Of a stretch of 64,000 bases of DNA, positions 1 through 11,634 are shown in pieces. The notes beneath the pieces are model-generated. The model had not been told where the DNA came from. It made no database searches and saw only the letters and a program-made list of their open reading frames with translations. This DNA is from Cricetomys ansorgei (lineage: Eukaryota; Chordata; Mammalia; Rodentia; Nesomyidae): contig JAMJFZ010001133.1 of the NCBI GenBank assembly GCA_026225945.1, positions 3,368,501 to 3,432,500 on the forward strand. The letters are read 5' to 3'. Position 1 is the first letter of the stretch. The number at the start of each line of letters is the position of its first letter. Both the position numbers and the translations under genes were made by a program.

Positions 1-1247
1 ACATCTGGATACACACTTGGAACTACACGAAACCAAGTAGAGAGCAACGCCCAAGAACCAATGCTGTCAACCAGTCAGAAAGTGCATTTTATGACCCAAT
101 AAGATTTCCTTCCATTTCCATAAGTGAACTTCTCAGTTTTATTCATGTATTGTGATTATATTAACTCTCAGTTACCCTTCCTTTCCCTCTGAACCCCTTC
201 TTTATTTTACATGATCTCCCAGTAGCTACACCGCTAGGAGATGATACTCTTTAATCAGAAACCTTTACTTGACAGTCATGGGCTCCTTAGGAAGGTGTGG
301 GGCCCTGTGGGCATTTCTTCCATGATGAAAAGTGGGAGGAACCAATCAGAAAACTTTTATAAATATAAATATGTCTGTGAAAATTTGAGTGTTTACTATA
401 AACCCAAGTGTTACTCTAGCTCTTCTTTATGAGATTAGAAATCATGCATGAAAGCCAGACATTTAAAATCCTTTTCTCTTTCATCCTCTCTGAGCGTACT
501 TAAACCGTGGTGAATATCATAATGTGAAACAACATATGAAAACAAAATGTTTCGTGGAGAAGGAATTTCTTTCAGCTGGCTATATCAAAACCTTCTAGAA
601 ATGAGCCATTGTTATAAACGGTGAGAAATTAGTTATTTGACTTTGTGTGTGACTCTGGAGCGCTCAGATCTGTTCAGCCGCAGCTGATCTATCCTTCTGG
701 CAAATGTAGACACTGAAGCTTACACCATCCCTCTTTTTTAAGTGTTTTCAAATGGAAGAGAAAAATTCAGGTGAGATTCATTAACATTTGATGGGAAGCC
801 CAGTCACCCCTGTGCTGATTGGTAACTTTGAGGAATAACCATGAAAGCTCAGCTTTGGTTAATAAGGGCTTGCTTTTCACTTAATTCAGGATGTAAAGCA
901 CGGTGTAGTCCCACTGTTAATAGCCCAGTGTTACCAATCAAAACTGAGATCTCTTTTTGATCCCTGGTAGTTTACCAAGTGCAGGGTGTTGGGAATTAGG
1001 GCTCAGCAGTCTGCATTCCCTGAAAGGCTAGATGGTCATTAAAACAGTGACCACTCTAACCAGCTCCACCTTTACCATCTTCTGCTTGCTATTGCTCAAA
1101 GCTTGGTGTTCACCAAGAAAGCAGTGTTTACCCGTGGGTCTTGTGCTCAGCCTGGTCTCTGCTTCTCCAAATGATTGATAAAGCCTGATACACATTGTCT
1201 GACCCTTTTTTTCTTCCTTCCTCTCCCCTCTCTTCTTTTATTTCTTT
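1..1247. other. Unique AT-rich DNA, nothing recognised
   Basis: I see no gene, RNA or clear repeat here. The only open frames are short (63 codons at most) with no recognisable motif. A short pyrimidine-rich run lies near 1203-1250, just before the first SINE relic. Confidence 0.5.
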
Positions 1248-1358
1248 GGATTTTTAAACAAGGTCTTTCTGTGTGGGCCATACTGTTTCAGACTCACTGA
1301 ACTCCTTTCGTCTCAACTTCCGTAGTTCTAACACTATGGACATATGTGGCCTGTTGAA
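1248..1358 (-). repeat. Old B1-related (7SL-type) SINE relic
   Basis: On the + strand it begins with a T-rich run, then a degraded 'caaggtctttctgtgtgg' box and a 'gtctcaacttccgtagttct' box. These match the order of the reverse complement of B1/PB1. It is very diverged, so it would be an early rodent monomer rather than a young B1. The family is inferred from the order of boxes only. Confidence 0.45.
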
Positions 1359-1371
1359 ATTCCAGTTTCCT

Positions 1372-1737
1372 TCTCATGATGGTTAATGTCAACTTGACTA
1401 CATTTGGAATTATGTAGGAGGAACCTCTGGGTGTTTTTGTGAGGCTGTTTCTTGAAAGGTTAACTGAGGAAAGAAGACATATCCTTAGTATTGGTAGCAC
1501 TGTACAATGGTCTGATTCTTGGCTAAATAAAAAAGAGAGAAAGAAGAAGAAAGAACACCAGTATTCATCTCTCTCTTCTTCCTGACTGTGGAGTAACATG
1601 ACCAGCTGCCTCCAGTTTCTACCACCATGCCTTTCCCACTATGATGGAATATACTATCAAACTATGAACCAAAAATTCCTTCCTCTCTTAAGTTGCTTTT
1701 GTCAAATGGTTTCTCACAGCAATGAGACAATTACACA
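1372..1737 (+). repeat. Rodent MaLR-like LTR repeat, family A copy 1
   Basis: The 5' part contains 'aatgtcaacttgact' and the 3' part 'aagttgcttttgtcaaatgg' followed by 'cacagcaatgagaca'. This 3' end is shared with rodent MaLR LTRs. The copy has the usual internal order: a 'ctgactgtgga' box, a 'ccatgcctt' box, then a 'gatgga' box. The same layout recurs at 3326, 8145 and 42384. I cannot name the sub-family with certainty. Confidence 0.6.
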
Positions 1738-3325
1738 GTTTTCAAGGCTAATTCTAAAGCCATCCTCACTTGGTAAGTAACCTGTCTCCTGTGACGATTT
1801 GTTGTTTGTTTCTTCTTGTCGTTATCATCAATTTTCTTTTGCATGTACCCGAGTCTTCCATTTTTATTCAGCAGATGACACCTGAGGGTGAATTAGGTCT
1901 TAGTCATATATCCTGTGGTCTACAGTTCAATGCTAGCAACCAATGTGTGGCATTAAACCTTTCCTCACATTACCAGAAATACAGGCTTTCCTTACACCTC
2001 TGGTGGGCACAGTGACAGACTGTAAAACACAGCCGTAAAAATTATCTCCTAGTTGTATATTATGACTGGTAAAAAGGTAAGTATTCTTGGAGGAACAATT
2101 AAGAGAATTCAAATGGGAGATGAGAAGTCCCACACATATTTTCAGAACAGAGATATTGTGAGTGGTGAGTCCGGTGTGGGATGCTAATAGTGTCCTTGAA
2201 AACCCCCAGGAGACTATAGAAGCTGGAGCACAAAGGGTGATAGGGATGCCAATATCCCATTCCATAAATTTCCCAGGAATGAGATATCTGTCTGGATGAG
2301 CAGGGCTTGGGCATAATCTTAGGAAAGAAAAGATCTATAATATCAGTCAGAAGCTCCTGCAAAATAGCTTGCCAGTATGAGTTTGTTGGTGTTTGTATGT
2401 TGTATGTAGGTGTTAGTATGTTTGTGTGTAGGCTGGAAGGGGGAGGTACAGGAGGATTGGTGAGGAGTGGTGAGACTGGTCATGCCACTGTGCTGCCAGT
2501 ACTGCCTTCCTTCCAACACATGCAGGCCAGTTCTCTGTGTTAGGAGCAGCATGCGTTTACACTTACACACAATAGGAAGGTTCACAAAGGAGCTGTTGTT
2601 TTACACAATAAAACTTCTCTAAGGGTAGTGAACTTCTAGAGAGTAACAAATCTTTTTCAACATTTTACAGACCCATCCAGAAACATATTTAGAGAGTAAT
2701 GGGAGCCACATCAACTAGTTACATTAGGAGACTAGCAGGCTTCTGGTTTGTTAGAAAGAGAGCCCTAAATGTAAGCTTTTGTACTGTTTCATTTGGATTT
2801 TGAGACTTCTTCAGAGTTCTAACCTTCAGTGATCCCTAAAATGAGTATTTTAAGCTTCCTGGAGGTATACAGGGCAGTATATAAATTTAGAAAGGAACTT
2901 ACAACTCTTTCCTAAGAAGCAGTGACTTCTAAACTTCATGTAATAGTTGAGATTCACAAGGCCCACTCAGCCATCTGTCTTGCTTGATTTCAGGCCATTT
3001 CTTTCTTTTCCAGGACATAGAAGTATATAGTGTGTGAATATGCACGCAGGTGTGTGTCTGAGTAAACGAGAGTGTGCAACACATACACACGGTCATCATC
3101 TTCATAGCAACCCTTGATCTTGTAAAGGTAGATATTTAGCAGACATGTTTACTTTAAAATTATTGTTTTTAAAAGAAAACCTTTTTCAAATCTATTTTTT
3201 AGCAGAAAAAAAAGTAGTTTCAGATGACAAGAGTAGGATTCCAAAGTCAGTGCCTCTATGTGTCAGTTCCTGGCAGGAGGATTGGTTTTTATTTCCATAT
3301 GGCACACAGGAACTTTTGGGAGAAG
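1738..3325. other. Unique DNA, nothing recognised
   Basis: No repeat or gene is recognised. A weak T/G-rich stretch lies at about 2385-2440. Overlapping short frames on both strands (110 codons at most) lack motifs and look like chance. Confidence 0.5.
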
Positions 3326-3670
3326 GTAATTATATTAGTTACTTCCTTTGTTGTGACCAAATATCTGAAAATAACTACTTAAACAAGGGTTTACTTTGCC
3401 TCATGATTTAAGCAGGGCTATCATCTACCATGGGGAGGGGCAGATACAGTGGGAGGAGTGAGCCGGCTGCTTACAATGTAACTGCAGGCAGAAAGCAGAG
3501 AGAGATGAATGTTGGTGCTCAGCTCAGTTTCTTCTTTTTATTCAATCTGGGACCTGAGCCCATGGACTCATACTGCCCACATTGCAGACTCCATCACAGA
3601 CACATCGGGGGATTGCTTTGCTATGTGATTTCAAATCCAGTTACACTGACAATGGAGAATAACCATCACA
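3326..3670 (-). repeat. Rodent MaLR-like LTR repeat, family A copy 2
   Basis: This is the reverse complement of the family seen at 1372. It starts with 'ttagttacttcctttgttgt', passes through 'gcagagagagatgaatg' and 'tttttattcaatctgggacc', and ends near 'ccatcacagttgt'. With copy 1 it forms a diverged inverted pair about 1.6 kb apart. Confidence 0.6.
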
Positions 3671-3727
3671 GTTGTTGAAATAGTTCCTGCTAAGGATGAT
3701 AAGGTTTATAAGCTAATACCTGAGGGT

Positions 3728-4115
3728 TGTGGTTGGAATTGTGTCCTCCCCCAGAACTCAAAATGTGACCTAACTTGGAAACAGACTCTTATGTCATTAC
3801 ATTAGATTTAATTTAATGACTAGTAGTGTCATTAAGAGAGAAGGATCAGTCAAAGATACACAGGAGGAGGATAGTCATGTAAAGACATGGAAGAAATGCC
3901 TCGGGGAGCCAGAGGCAGAGACAGAACCATGTCCCTGTAAGCCAAGGAATGCTAAGCACACACTAGAGCAATCTTCTCCAGACCCATAACAGCATTCAGG
4001 GCCTTGCTGACATCTTGATTTTGGGTGTCTTGTCTCCAAAAATTTGAGAATACAACTTTGTTGTTTTAATCTACATTTTTGGGATATTGTTATGTTCCCC
4101 TAGGAACCTGCCACA
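3728..4115 (+). repeat. MLT1-type MaLR LTR
   Basis: Shows the MLT1 landmarks in order: 'tgtcctcccccagaa', 'aaaatgtgacctaacttgga', an 'agccaaggaatgctaagca' box, 'catcttgattttgggtgt' and 'gagaatacaactttgttgtt'. MLT1 is an old placental ERVL-MaLR family. The 3' boundary is approximate. Confidence 0.85.
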
Positions 4116-4304
4116 GAAATTAATGAAGCCCTAGGTATGAAAGTGGATGAACCTCAAACATTAAAAATAATAATTATTTCATCATCAACAACTGAGGTGT
4201 GCACAGGTAACATTTCCTGTCTAGGGAACATGCACAGTGCTGATTGATTTTGTCATGGTCTGGTGTCTGAAAGGGTCTGGCTAAGTTAATACCGGCTGGA
4301 ATTT

Positions 4305-4545
4305 ATTGAACACGTTGTAAGTTCTTTGGGTCTTATGATGGGCATATTTTAATGTATTTTTATTTAAATATTTTATTCCTCACCAGTATGAGGTAGATAC
4401 TATCACTATGTCTCTTATAGATGAGGATTTTGAACCACAGAGAAGTTGAATCACCTGTCTAAGGTAACAGAGCTGAGAGAGTTGTGGCTTTATTCTCAGT
4501 TGGTTTCCAAAGCCTATATCTCTACTAGCTTTCATTTTGTGTTTA
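4305..4545 (-). repeat. MIR SINE, antisense
   Basis: Contains the reverse-complement MIR core: 'atgaggtagatactatcact', 'agatgaggattttgaacca', 'cagagaagttgaatcacc' and a 'ggtaacagagctgag' box. MIR is an old tRNA-derived SINE found across mammals. The 5' part near 4305 is weaker. Confidence 0.75.
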
Positions 4546-4644
4546 CACCTTCTTGAATTCATGCTTTTTTATGACCTAAAAATAGAACGAGGTTATTAGG
4601 TGATGTTAGTCTCTCATAATGAGGGTGTAGTGTCTATATATCCT

Positions 4645-4800
4645 ATATCTTATTACTTAATCCCCTTAACAACTCTTCAAAGTAGCTTTGTGTGACTTAT
4701 GAACAAAGAAACTGGAGTCCAAAAGAGGAGTTTGACCTCTGTAAGTAGGTTTGTAATGGTGATCAAGGTTTGAATCTGACACTAATCCTTATCATTTGTC
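4645..4800 (-). repeat. MIR SINE fragment, antisense
   Basis: The series 'taatccccttaacaactctt', 'gaacaaagaaactggagtcc' and 'ggtttgaatctgacact' follows the reverse-complement MIR layout. It is more diverged than the copy just upstream. Confidence 0.5.
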
Positions 4801-4901
4801 TGTTACATGCTGGCTGTACTTTCTCTTTGATCTCAACAGTGCTCTTATAGGGAAAAGAATGAGTTGGCAAAAATAAAAATAAAATCTTGAGTAGGACTCA
4901 G

Positions 4902-5071
4902 CCAGTGCAAGGCAGGCTGGCTAGCAGCTACTACACCAATGCAAGGCAGACCAGCTAGGGGCAACTGTACCAATACAAGGCAGGCTGGCTAGAGGTTACT
5001 GCACCAATGCAAGGCAGGCTGGCTAGAGGATACTGTACCAATGAAAGGCAGACTGTGTAGGGGCTACTGCA
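4902..5071. repeat. 34-bp minisatellite, five units
   Basis: Five back-to-back 34-bp units start at 4902, 4936, 4970, 5004 and 5038. Each has the form 'ccaatgcaaggcaggctggc' followed by 'tag(a/g)gg(..)actg(c/t)a'. There are no insertions or deletions between units, only scattered substitutions, most of them in units 2 and 5. No spacers are present, so this is a tandem array and not a CRISPR. Confidence 0.95.
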
Positions 5072-6540
5072 TGTAGAGAAGCAGCATCCCATGGGGTAAA
5101 CAGGATATAGACACATGCATTATACTGAACTAGCTTTGGTTCAGCAAGAGGGTGGGAAAACTGAGAAAAAGGCCTTGATTATGGGATCATGTTGTCTGCT
5201 TACAGACATGGGAAACTGGCTAAATGCAGAAGGAAGGATCACGTAAGAGGCTGAGGTATTTTATGACTGTAAAGATGTTTCCATGAACACAACTGAATGT
5301 TTGATCTTGAAACCATTGGTTTTCATATAGTATTCCTTTGTGCAGAATGTGTGATCAGTTTTCACAATGATTGGAGGAATTCCCAGGATTCAGATTTGGA
5401 CTGGTTTAAATGACTCTAAGATCATTACCCACTGAAAGAGGTATCAATGAAAGCATATCTCTTATTTTCCAGGAGATCTGAAGCTTGGAGATGCTCTGGA
5501 TCTTGTCTTGGGTTAATTGGCAAATGCACATCAGAGCTGAGCTTTGAGGCCAGGTGAACTGGCTTCTAAAACACGTTATCTAGAGACATATTATGTTGCA
5601 TGTAGAACATGCTTGAACAGTGTTGGTTTTAGAAATTTCTCCTGTTATTCAAACTTCATGGGGAGCTGTCTTAGGAAGCTTGTGTTATAAAGTATCAAAC
5701 ACTGACCTTGATATCTGGCAACTACTTTTCATAATCCTAGTACTCCATGTTAAAAAAATAGGGTTTTCTTTTGCCACTTCCATGCCACTGGTCCTTAAAC
5801 TGTTGGAGTTTTTCTAAATGTTACTCAGGTCTCAACTTTTTTTTTTCTGCACAGAAAAATTTTGGTGAAAAAAATTATTTGCATCAGATTACAAAACCAG
5901 TGGCATTTCCCCAATGCCAGCAGTACTTATGTGTGGCCTCTATGTCTGTGGCTGGGACTGCTTTCAACACCCTAGTACTCATGGGTCATCAATACGCTGG
6001 ACACTGAGCAGATAAGGTATGTGTAAAGACTTAACTTTTAGAATTGTCAACGGTTTCACAATATAATAATTTCAACACCACATCTTGCCCTATCAGACCC
6101 CCTGAAATCCCATCACCAAAGGACTGCTTGAAAATCAAAAGTCCACTCCCAAGATGAAATGCATCCCCAGGTCTCATGAGTAGCTTCTCAGCTGAAGCTG
6201 TTGTCTCTTTCCAAGCTTTTCTCTAATGGTGGGTAAAGCTTTTCATTTGGACTTCCATCAAAGACTACCAAACATTGCTTTGAGAATGAGGATCCAGCCC
6301 ATTGAGCTGACATCTGAGGTACCTTTAACTACATCTTTCTGTGGATCTGATATCCCAGGGTAGACAGGATACTGGTACGTTTTCTCTTATTGTTATTTCA
6401 GATCAATACATTCTAAGCCTATCCCATGCCTATTACTGTGGTTCTGTGGCTTTCAGTTCCCTCCCTGAGGCAGCTAAGTCTTGCTTGCCCATGGCTCAGC
6501 TTCAGAGAGAAAGCGTCATAGTCAGGACTGACCGGGTCCA
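5072..6540. other. Unique DNA, nothing firmly recognised
   Basis: No gene and no repeat I can name. Frames at 5620-5817, 5771-6007 and 6341-6565 on + are short and overlapping, without motifs. Parts of 6060-6540 could belong to the putative LTR block that follows. Confidence 0.45.
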
Positions 6541-7420
6541 GGAGACCTTGGGCAGAGATGAATAGTGGACAGATTTCCTGGGAGGTAGTTTCAGTGTGAA
6601 CAGCTCAGTTTATTGAAGCAAGGGAAGTTACATTTATAGGGTAGAGAGGAAATAGGGGTATGTCTATGTGGTAATAGGCTATTGGCCAGGCAGTGACACC
6701 AAGAGAGCTCCATTGGCATTTGGTGGGCTCACAACCAGACCTGGGTGTTGCAGAAGTTTATTTTTAGTTTTATATAACGTAATTGTTTTATGCACTGTTG
6801 GGTGAGGGACTATCTAGGGCATTTTGTATTGTTTGCAGGTGTTGGATTTCTGTGGAGGTTGTTTAATTGCTAATGATCTGCATGTGCTATCAGTAGAATA
6901 CCTGTAGAGAGTTCTGAAAGAATAAAAACACCTGAGCTGAGACGCTCTGAGTTCCACTGTGAGGATGGCACTTGCCATGATGGTGGTTCCCTCTGCTGAG
7001 GTCTGGCAGGGCTTCCACATATGAAAATGCCTCCTTGTAATCCTTGCTGAACACACAGAGGCAAACTACAACACCTGGGTGTTTTTATTGTCATTGGCTG
7101 GGACCAAAGTCCTGAGGAAGCCTCCTTTGCACAGGCAGAGGTCTCACAGTGGCCTTATAAGTCATATAGGGAGAGGAGAAGTCCAGCCGGTGGCCCTCCA
7201 GCAGCAGTGGTCAGATAGGCAGCAACCAGACCAGATTCTTTAGAGAGGCAGGATCTTACCAGATGCTATATATTGTAAAGCAGGGCAGCATTGGAAGAGC
7301 TTAGCTAGCTGTTAAGAGTAAGAAAAAGGGGAGCAGCCGAATGCTTTCCAATCTCAGGGTGAGAATTCTGGGGTTCAAAGCATGCTTCAACACCCTCTTA
7401 ACTCTAGGACAGCCCCACAT
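6541..7420 (-). repeat. Possible degraded LTR/ERV-derived block
   Basis: The stretch near 6600-6660 reads like an LTR end in antisense: 'cagctcagtttattgaagc' carries the reverse complement of an AATAAA signal, followed by a 'ttatagggtagagaggaaa' purine tract. The rest (to about 7420) has no readable gag, pol or env frame. The family is not identified. The call rests on resemblance to rodent LTR 3' ends and is weak. Confidence 0.35.
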
Positions 7421-8144
7421 ATCACCACCATCATGATTCCATCCTTAGTGTCTCACTGCAAATACTGTTCCTCTACACACACATACTCTAACCTACCTAG
7501 TTTTTTCTTGGTTTTCTTTGTCATTTTTTTTCTCAATGTTTTCTGAGCACCAATTTTCTTCTATTTGAAAGGACTCAGTGACTCAGCATAATGTACTCAT
7601 TTAAGTTCTCTGGAATCTGACTGCAGATCGTCCAAATGTAGGGAAGGAGAAGAGAGATGTTGTTCCCACAGCTGGAATGGGTCCCCTGGAGCTCCTTGTG
7701 GCATTGGCCCTTGTGAGACTTTTAGAGTACAGTCTGATGCTACTCAATTTTCACATTACTTGCTGACTTTAGAATCCATTCTCCCAGCAAGACACAGTCT
7801 TAGTTAATTAGCTGTTTGCATGTGGTTGTGAGACCTGCATTTGAATACTTGCTCACAACATGCCCTTCGAGCACCCTATTTCCTCATTTCTTCTTGGTTC
7901 TTTGAGAAAGGAAGTAACTGCTAAGAATAATTAGTGTTTAAGGTTCTAGGATCCAAAGCCAGTTTGCTGGGGTTTGGATCTTATCGGCTCCCTCCTTGTG
8001 TAGAAGGCTACAAACTAGAGCCACCCCTTCTCAAGCCTACTGTTTTCATCCTCGGGTCAGTTGTCTCCCATCATTGTCCAAGTGCCCTTTCAGATGATCA
8101 TCCATATAACTGAAGACCTTTGGGTGACGTACTTAGTCTCTATA
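7421..8144. other. Unique DNA, nothing recognised
   Basis: I see no gene or clear repeat. A short run near 7836-7925 is faintly MIR-like but too weak to call. Confidence 0.45.
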
Positions 8145-8545
8145 ATACTAATCGACAACTTGATGCTTTCTAGAGCCACCTAGAAAACGAACCCCTGAGC
8201 ATGCTGGTGAGGAATGATCTAGATTAAGGTGAATTGAGGTGGGAAGACTCACACTGAATGTTGCTGGCACAATTTTATGGGCCGGGAACCCAGACTATAT
8301 AAAAAGGATAGAACTAGGAGAACATCAGTATTCCTCTCTCTGTGTCTGCATCCTGAGTCAGATGCCATGTGAACAGCTGTCTCACGTGCCTGCTGCTTTG
8401 ACTTCTTCATGGGGGGGTTGTACACTGGAACTGTGAGCTACAACAGACCTTCCTTCCTCACTAGTAGGAGTTCGGTTGCCAGTTTTTTTTTTTTTTTTTT
8501 TTTTTTTGTTTTTTTGTCCCAGTAACATGAGAAGTATCTAACAAA
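8145..8545 (+). repeat. Rodent MaLR-like LTR repeat, family A copy 3
   Basis: Starts with 'aatcgacaacttgatgc', carries 'gaattgaggtgggaagact' and 'agactatataaaaaggat', and ends with 'cagtaacatgagaagtatct'. This is the same order as copies 1, 2 and 4. A run of T (about 8480-8506) has expanded where the AATAAA-like part of the LTR is expected. Confidence 0.6.
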
Positions 8546-8878
8546 GTTTTCTTTAACTATTTCTAAACTTGTAAAATGTGGGAAATTTTACTTGAAACCT
8601 ATTTCTGAAGCACGAAGAGTAGAAAAGCAGTACAAAAATGTACAGTATGATTCTGGTAAGATTCCCCACTTTTTTTCTTTCTTTGTTCGCATATAGTGCC
8701 AAGTGTTCAAGTTGTAGTCTAGAAATTGTTTACTTATGGGTAAGAGTGTCCCTTAGTCAATAACCAACATCCGTTTCTCATCAGAATTACCTTCAAATTT
8801 TAGGATGTTGTGCTACACTCATTTTATTAGAATAGAATATCACTGCCACATGTCAAAAATTGTCATTATTTACATCCC

Positions 8879-8881
<3 letters not shown>
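8546..8881. other. Unique AT-rich DNA
   Basis: No recognisable feature between the LTR copy and the GA repeat. Confidence 0.5.

Positions 8882-8941
<60 letters not shown>
8882..8941 (+). repeat. (GA)n microsatellite
   Basis: About 28 uninterrupted GA dinucleotides, then 'gggagagg'. It is a pure purine strand of about 60 bases and is likely polymorphic in length. Confidence 0.97.
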
Positions 8942-9147
8942 GTTGTATATCTCAATCTATAGATTTATAGATACATAGACAAACACATTTATAAGGGATT
9001 TAAAATGACTGTTCCTTGGTCCCTATGTGAGAGCTCTCATGTCCTGCAGAACATGATGCAAAATTAAAGTCATCTTAGTATAGGGATAGGAAAATAACAC
9101 CTTTTATGGCTTTATAAAGTTCAACCTTCAAAGGAGTTAAAACAATA

Positions 9148-9280
9148 GGATTGGGGAGACAGCTCAGTTGGAAATCTGTCAGGAAAGCATGAGGAGCTGC
9201 ATTAAATCCCAGAATCCATGTAGAAAGGCCAGGTTTAGAACATGTGTATCTCACACTCAAGTGTACACACACCCCAAAGG
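9148..9280 (+). repeat. tRNA-derived SINE (B2/B3 class)
   Basis: Starts with 'ggattggggagacagctcag', an A-box-like head of the rodent tRNA-derived SINEs. It continues with 'gaaagcatgaggagctgc' and 'atcccagaatccatgtag', and ends in an A-rich tail. It is diverged, so an old copy. Confidence 0.65.
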
Positions 9281-9962
9281 CAAAGAGTTAAAAGAATAGA
9301 AAATATCAAAACTTTAAAGTTCTTACAATACATTAAAAGCTAACTAATCCTAACTAGTTGGATTGGAATTGAAAAGCACATTTTTTAAAATAACTAATAG
9401 ATAATACAAGTCAGGGAAAGAGATTAATTAATTAGCCAACAACTATAATAACATGAAGTTTCATGCAAAATGTATAGATTTTTAAGCTTCTCCTTAGTCC
9501 TGGGTTAGTGGTAAAGAATCTTAGCTGTAGGAAACAGTGACCCAGATGAAGGCAAACCCTCCTTGCTTTGCCAGCCCTTATTTGCATGCCTTCCGAGTGG
9601 AGGTCAAAGCCATTGAAAATGCAGTCCCGTTCCTGAGCCTCTGAGAAACATGGCATTACTCTTCTCATCTTGAGAGAGGACCCTGTCAATCAACAAGCTT
9701 ATTTTGCAGGTCCTGGAGGGTAAGAATAACACATTAAATTTTCCTCTCTCTTATTCTCGGTAATACTTTATCTCAAGTGCCCATTAACCAACCCACTCAA
9801 TAACTTAGCCTGAATTATGATGAAGGCACGCTCCCAGAAGCCCAAGGTATCCACATCAACCAGACACTGCCGTCTGTTGACGAGAATGTGTCTCTGATCA
9901 TCGCCTCACATAAACGAGGCACTGCCAAGACTGATGCTTACAACCCACAAAATGCCCATCGT
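9281..9962. other. Unique DNA, nothing recognised
   Basis: No gene or repeat recognised. An 85-codon minus frame at 9432-9689 has no motif. Confidence 0.5.
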
Positions 9963-10276
9963 TGTGGTTTGAATGTGAGGTATGTCCTCATAGGCCCCTT
10001 ATTTGAGCGCTTGACTTCATTTGGGGTTCTGTTTGGGAAGATTGTGCAGCCATTGATGGAGGAAGTGAGTCACAGGGGACGGCACCCACTTCCTGTTTGT
10101 CTTCTGCTTACTTCTGAGTGGTTATGCGTATGACCTGCAGAATCCTGCTTCTAGACTCAATGTTTTCCCCGTCATGATGACTGTGTCCTTTTGAATTTCA
10201 ACTCCAAATAAAATCTTCTTCCTTTTAAGTTGCTTCTTGCCAGGCATTTTGTCACGGTGGTGAGAAAATTAGTACA
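9963..10276 (+). repeat. Rodent MaLR solo LTR (MT/ORR1 type)
   Basis: Starts TG ('tgtggtttgaatgtgagg') and ends with CA ('gagaaaattagtaca'). In between are 'cccacttcctgtttgtcttc', 'ccaaataaaatcttcttcc' with an AATAAA signal, and 'aagttgcttcttgccaggc'. No internal ERV sequence follows, so it is a solo LTR. No convincing 5-bp target duplication is visible. Confidence 0.8.
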
Positions 10277-10964
10277 CCGTGGATCAGAGGAAACTCTCTA
10301 GTCTTCTGGGTCCTGCCATGCTACCTCGACCACCTCAAGTCAACTGGATGTAACCAGATGCTTCTTTCTGTAGTGATACATGTGACATTCACCCCGGGAT
10401 TCAGATCTTAATTTTTTTCAGCTCCTTTTTTCATGTCATGCTAAAAATTTCTAGGGAATGTATACTGTCAGCTTCTTTTCAGATTCATCATTTCAATATT
10501 TTCATCTGCTACAACTGTTTAATTAGGAGCGGTTCCTTTGGTAGGCTCCTTTTGTATAACTTTAATGAAACTGAAGAGCATGAAATGCGGTTTCCCTGCT
10601 TTAAATGAAGCTACTTTTATAGAAATAAGATGAGAAATGGAGAAATTGTTGAAGTCACAGTGCATGAAATTAAGGGAGCCCAAACTCTATTGGCAATAGT
10701 GTTTTTTTTTTCTTTCTTTTTTTCTTCTTCTGAGGTTGATGTTTCCTAGGACCCAGGTTGGAGTTGCTAACAAACTGGGCTGATGCTATTTTCTTTTTTA
10801 TTTATTTCTTTAACTTCATAGCATTCTGACAGACATGCCCTTAAGGATTCAATTTCTTGTTGTTTAGGAAAATTGTGGGAAGCAAACTACATGTGATAGA
10901 GAACTATTTTCAAGCACAAGGGCAAATTAATGATGACACCTGGCTATGAGGTAAAGCCTGACAC
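10277..10964. other. Unique DNA with a T/C-rich run
   Basis: Nothing recognised apart from a T-rich run at about 10701-10730. Confidence 0.5.
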
Positions 10965-10981
10965 TGTGTGTGTGTGTGTGA
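10965..10981 (+). repeat. Short (TG)n repeat
   Basis: About eight TG units inside otherwise unique DNA. Confidence 0.85.
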
Positions 10982-11010
10982 GACTCAATATGTAGAACTG
11001 AAATGAAATA

Positions 11011-11044
11011 ATTACAGAATAATTGAAGCGTCTTATTCTGTAAT
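11011..11044. repeat. 12-bp perfect inverted repeat, 10-nt loop
   Basis: The left arm 'attacagaataa' (11011-11022) and the right arm 'ttattctgtaat' (11033-11044) are exact reverse complements around a 10-nt spacer. No known element is attached. Confidence 0.9.
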
Positions 11045-11170
11045 CATAAGCCAGGTACCGAGGGCTTCTCTAAGCCAAGACATTCGTTATGTGGGCATCT
11101 TGCCTGCTTTCAGATTTCTCTCATGTCATTCTGTTTATAACAAATAGAAAAAGATCATGGATATAGCACT

Positions 11171-11333
11171 TTTTCTTTTCTTTTTTATTCTTTTTCTGTT
11201 TGTTTTCGAGGCATGGTTTCTCTGTTGTAACTCTAGCTGTTCTCAACCCACTCTGTAGTCCAGGCTGGCCCTAAACTCACAGAGATCAACCTGCCTCTAC
11301 CCCCGAGTGCTGGGATTAAAGGCATACGCCCGA
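11171..11333 (-). repeat. B1 SINE, antisense
   Basis: Begins with the T-rich complement of the A tail, then 'tttcgaggcatggtttctct', 'tgtagtccaggctggccc', 'actcacagagatcaacctgc' and 'gagtgctgggattaaaggc'. It is full-length or close to it. The motif 'tagca(c/t)ttttt' at both ends may be the remains of a target-site duplication. Confidence 0.93.
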
Positions 11334-11634
11334 TTTAGCATTTTTTTCCTCATGTTTAATCCATATACTAACAACTTTGGAAATGTAAGTAGCAAATTCA
11401 TTAATTTAAGTAGTCAAATTTGTTTCAGAATTTACAATTCTGACTAATTTGATAATTGGCAAGATTTGTGGAGGTAGGATTTTGGGACTGGTTTTAATTG
11501 GTAGTGATAAAAAATTATGGAAATAATGTGTGAGATTTTGCTGCTGACTTAGAATAGGTGATTAGTATTTCAGCTTGGAAGAAAGCAGCAGTAAGTTGTC
11601 CACACTGAAAAAAAAACAAGCTATAGTTTTAAAT
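11334..11634. other. Unique AT-rich DNA
   Basis: No recognisable feature. Confidence 0.5.

Noticed and set aside
4902..5071. CRISPR array
   Set aside because: 34-bp units lie directly next to each other with no spacers, and the host is a mammal.
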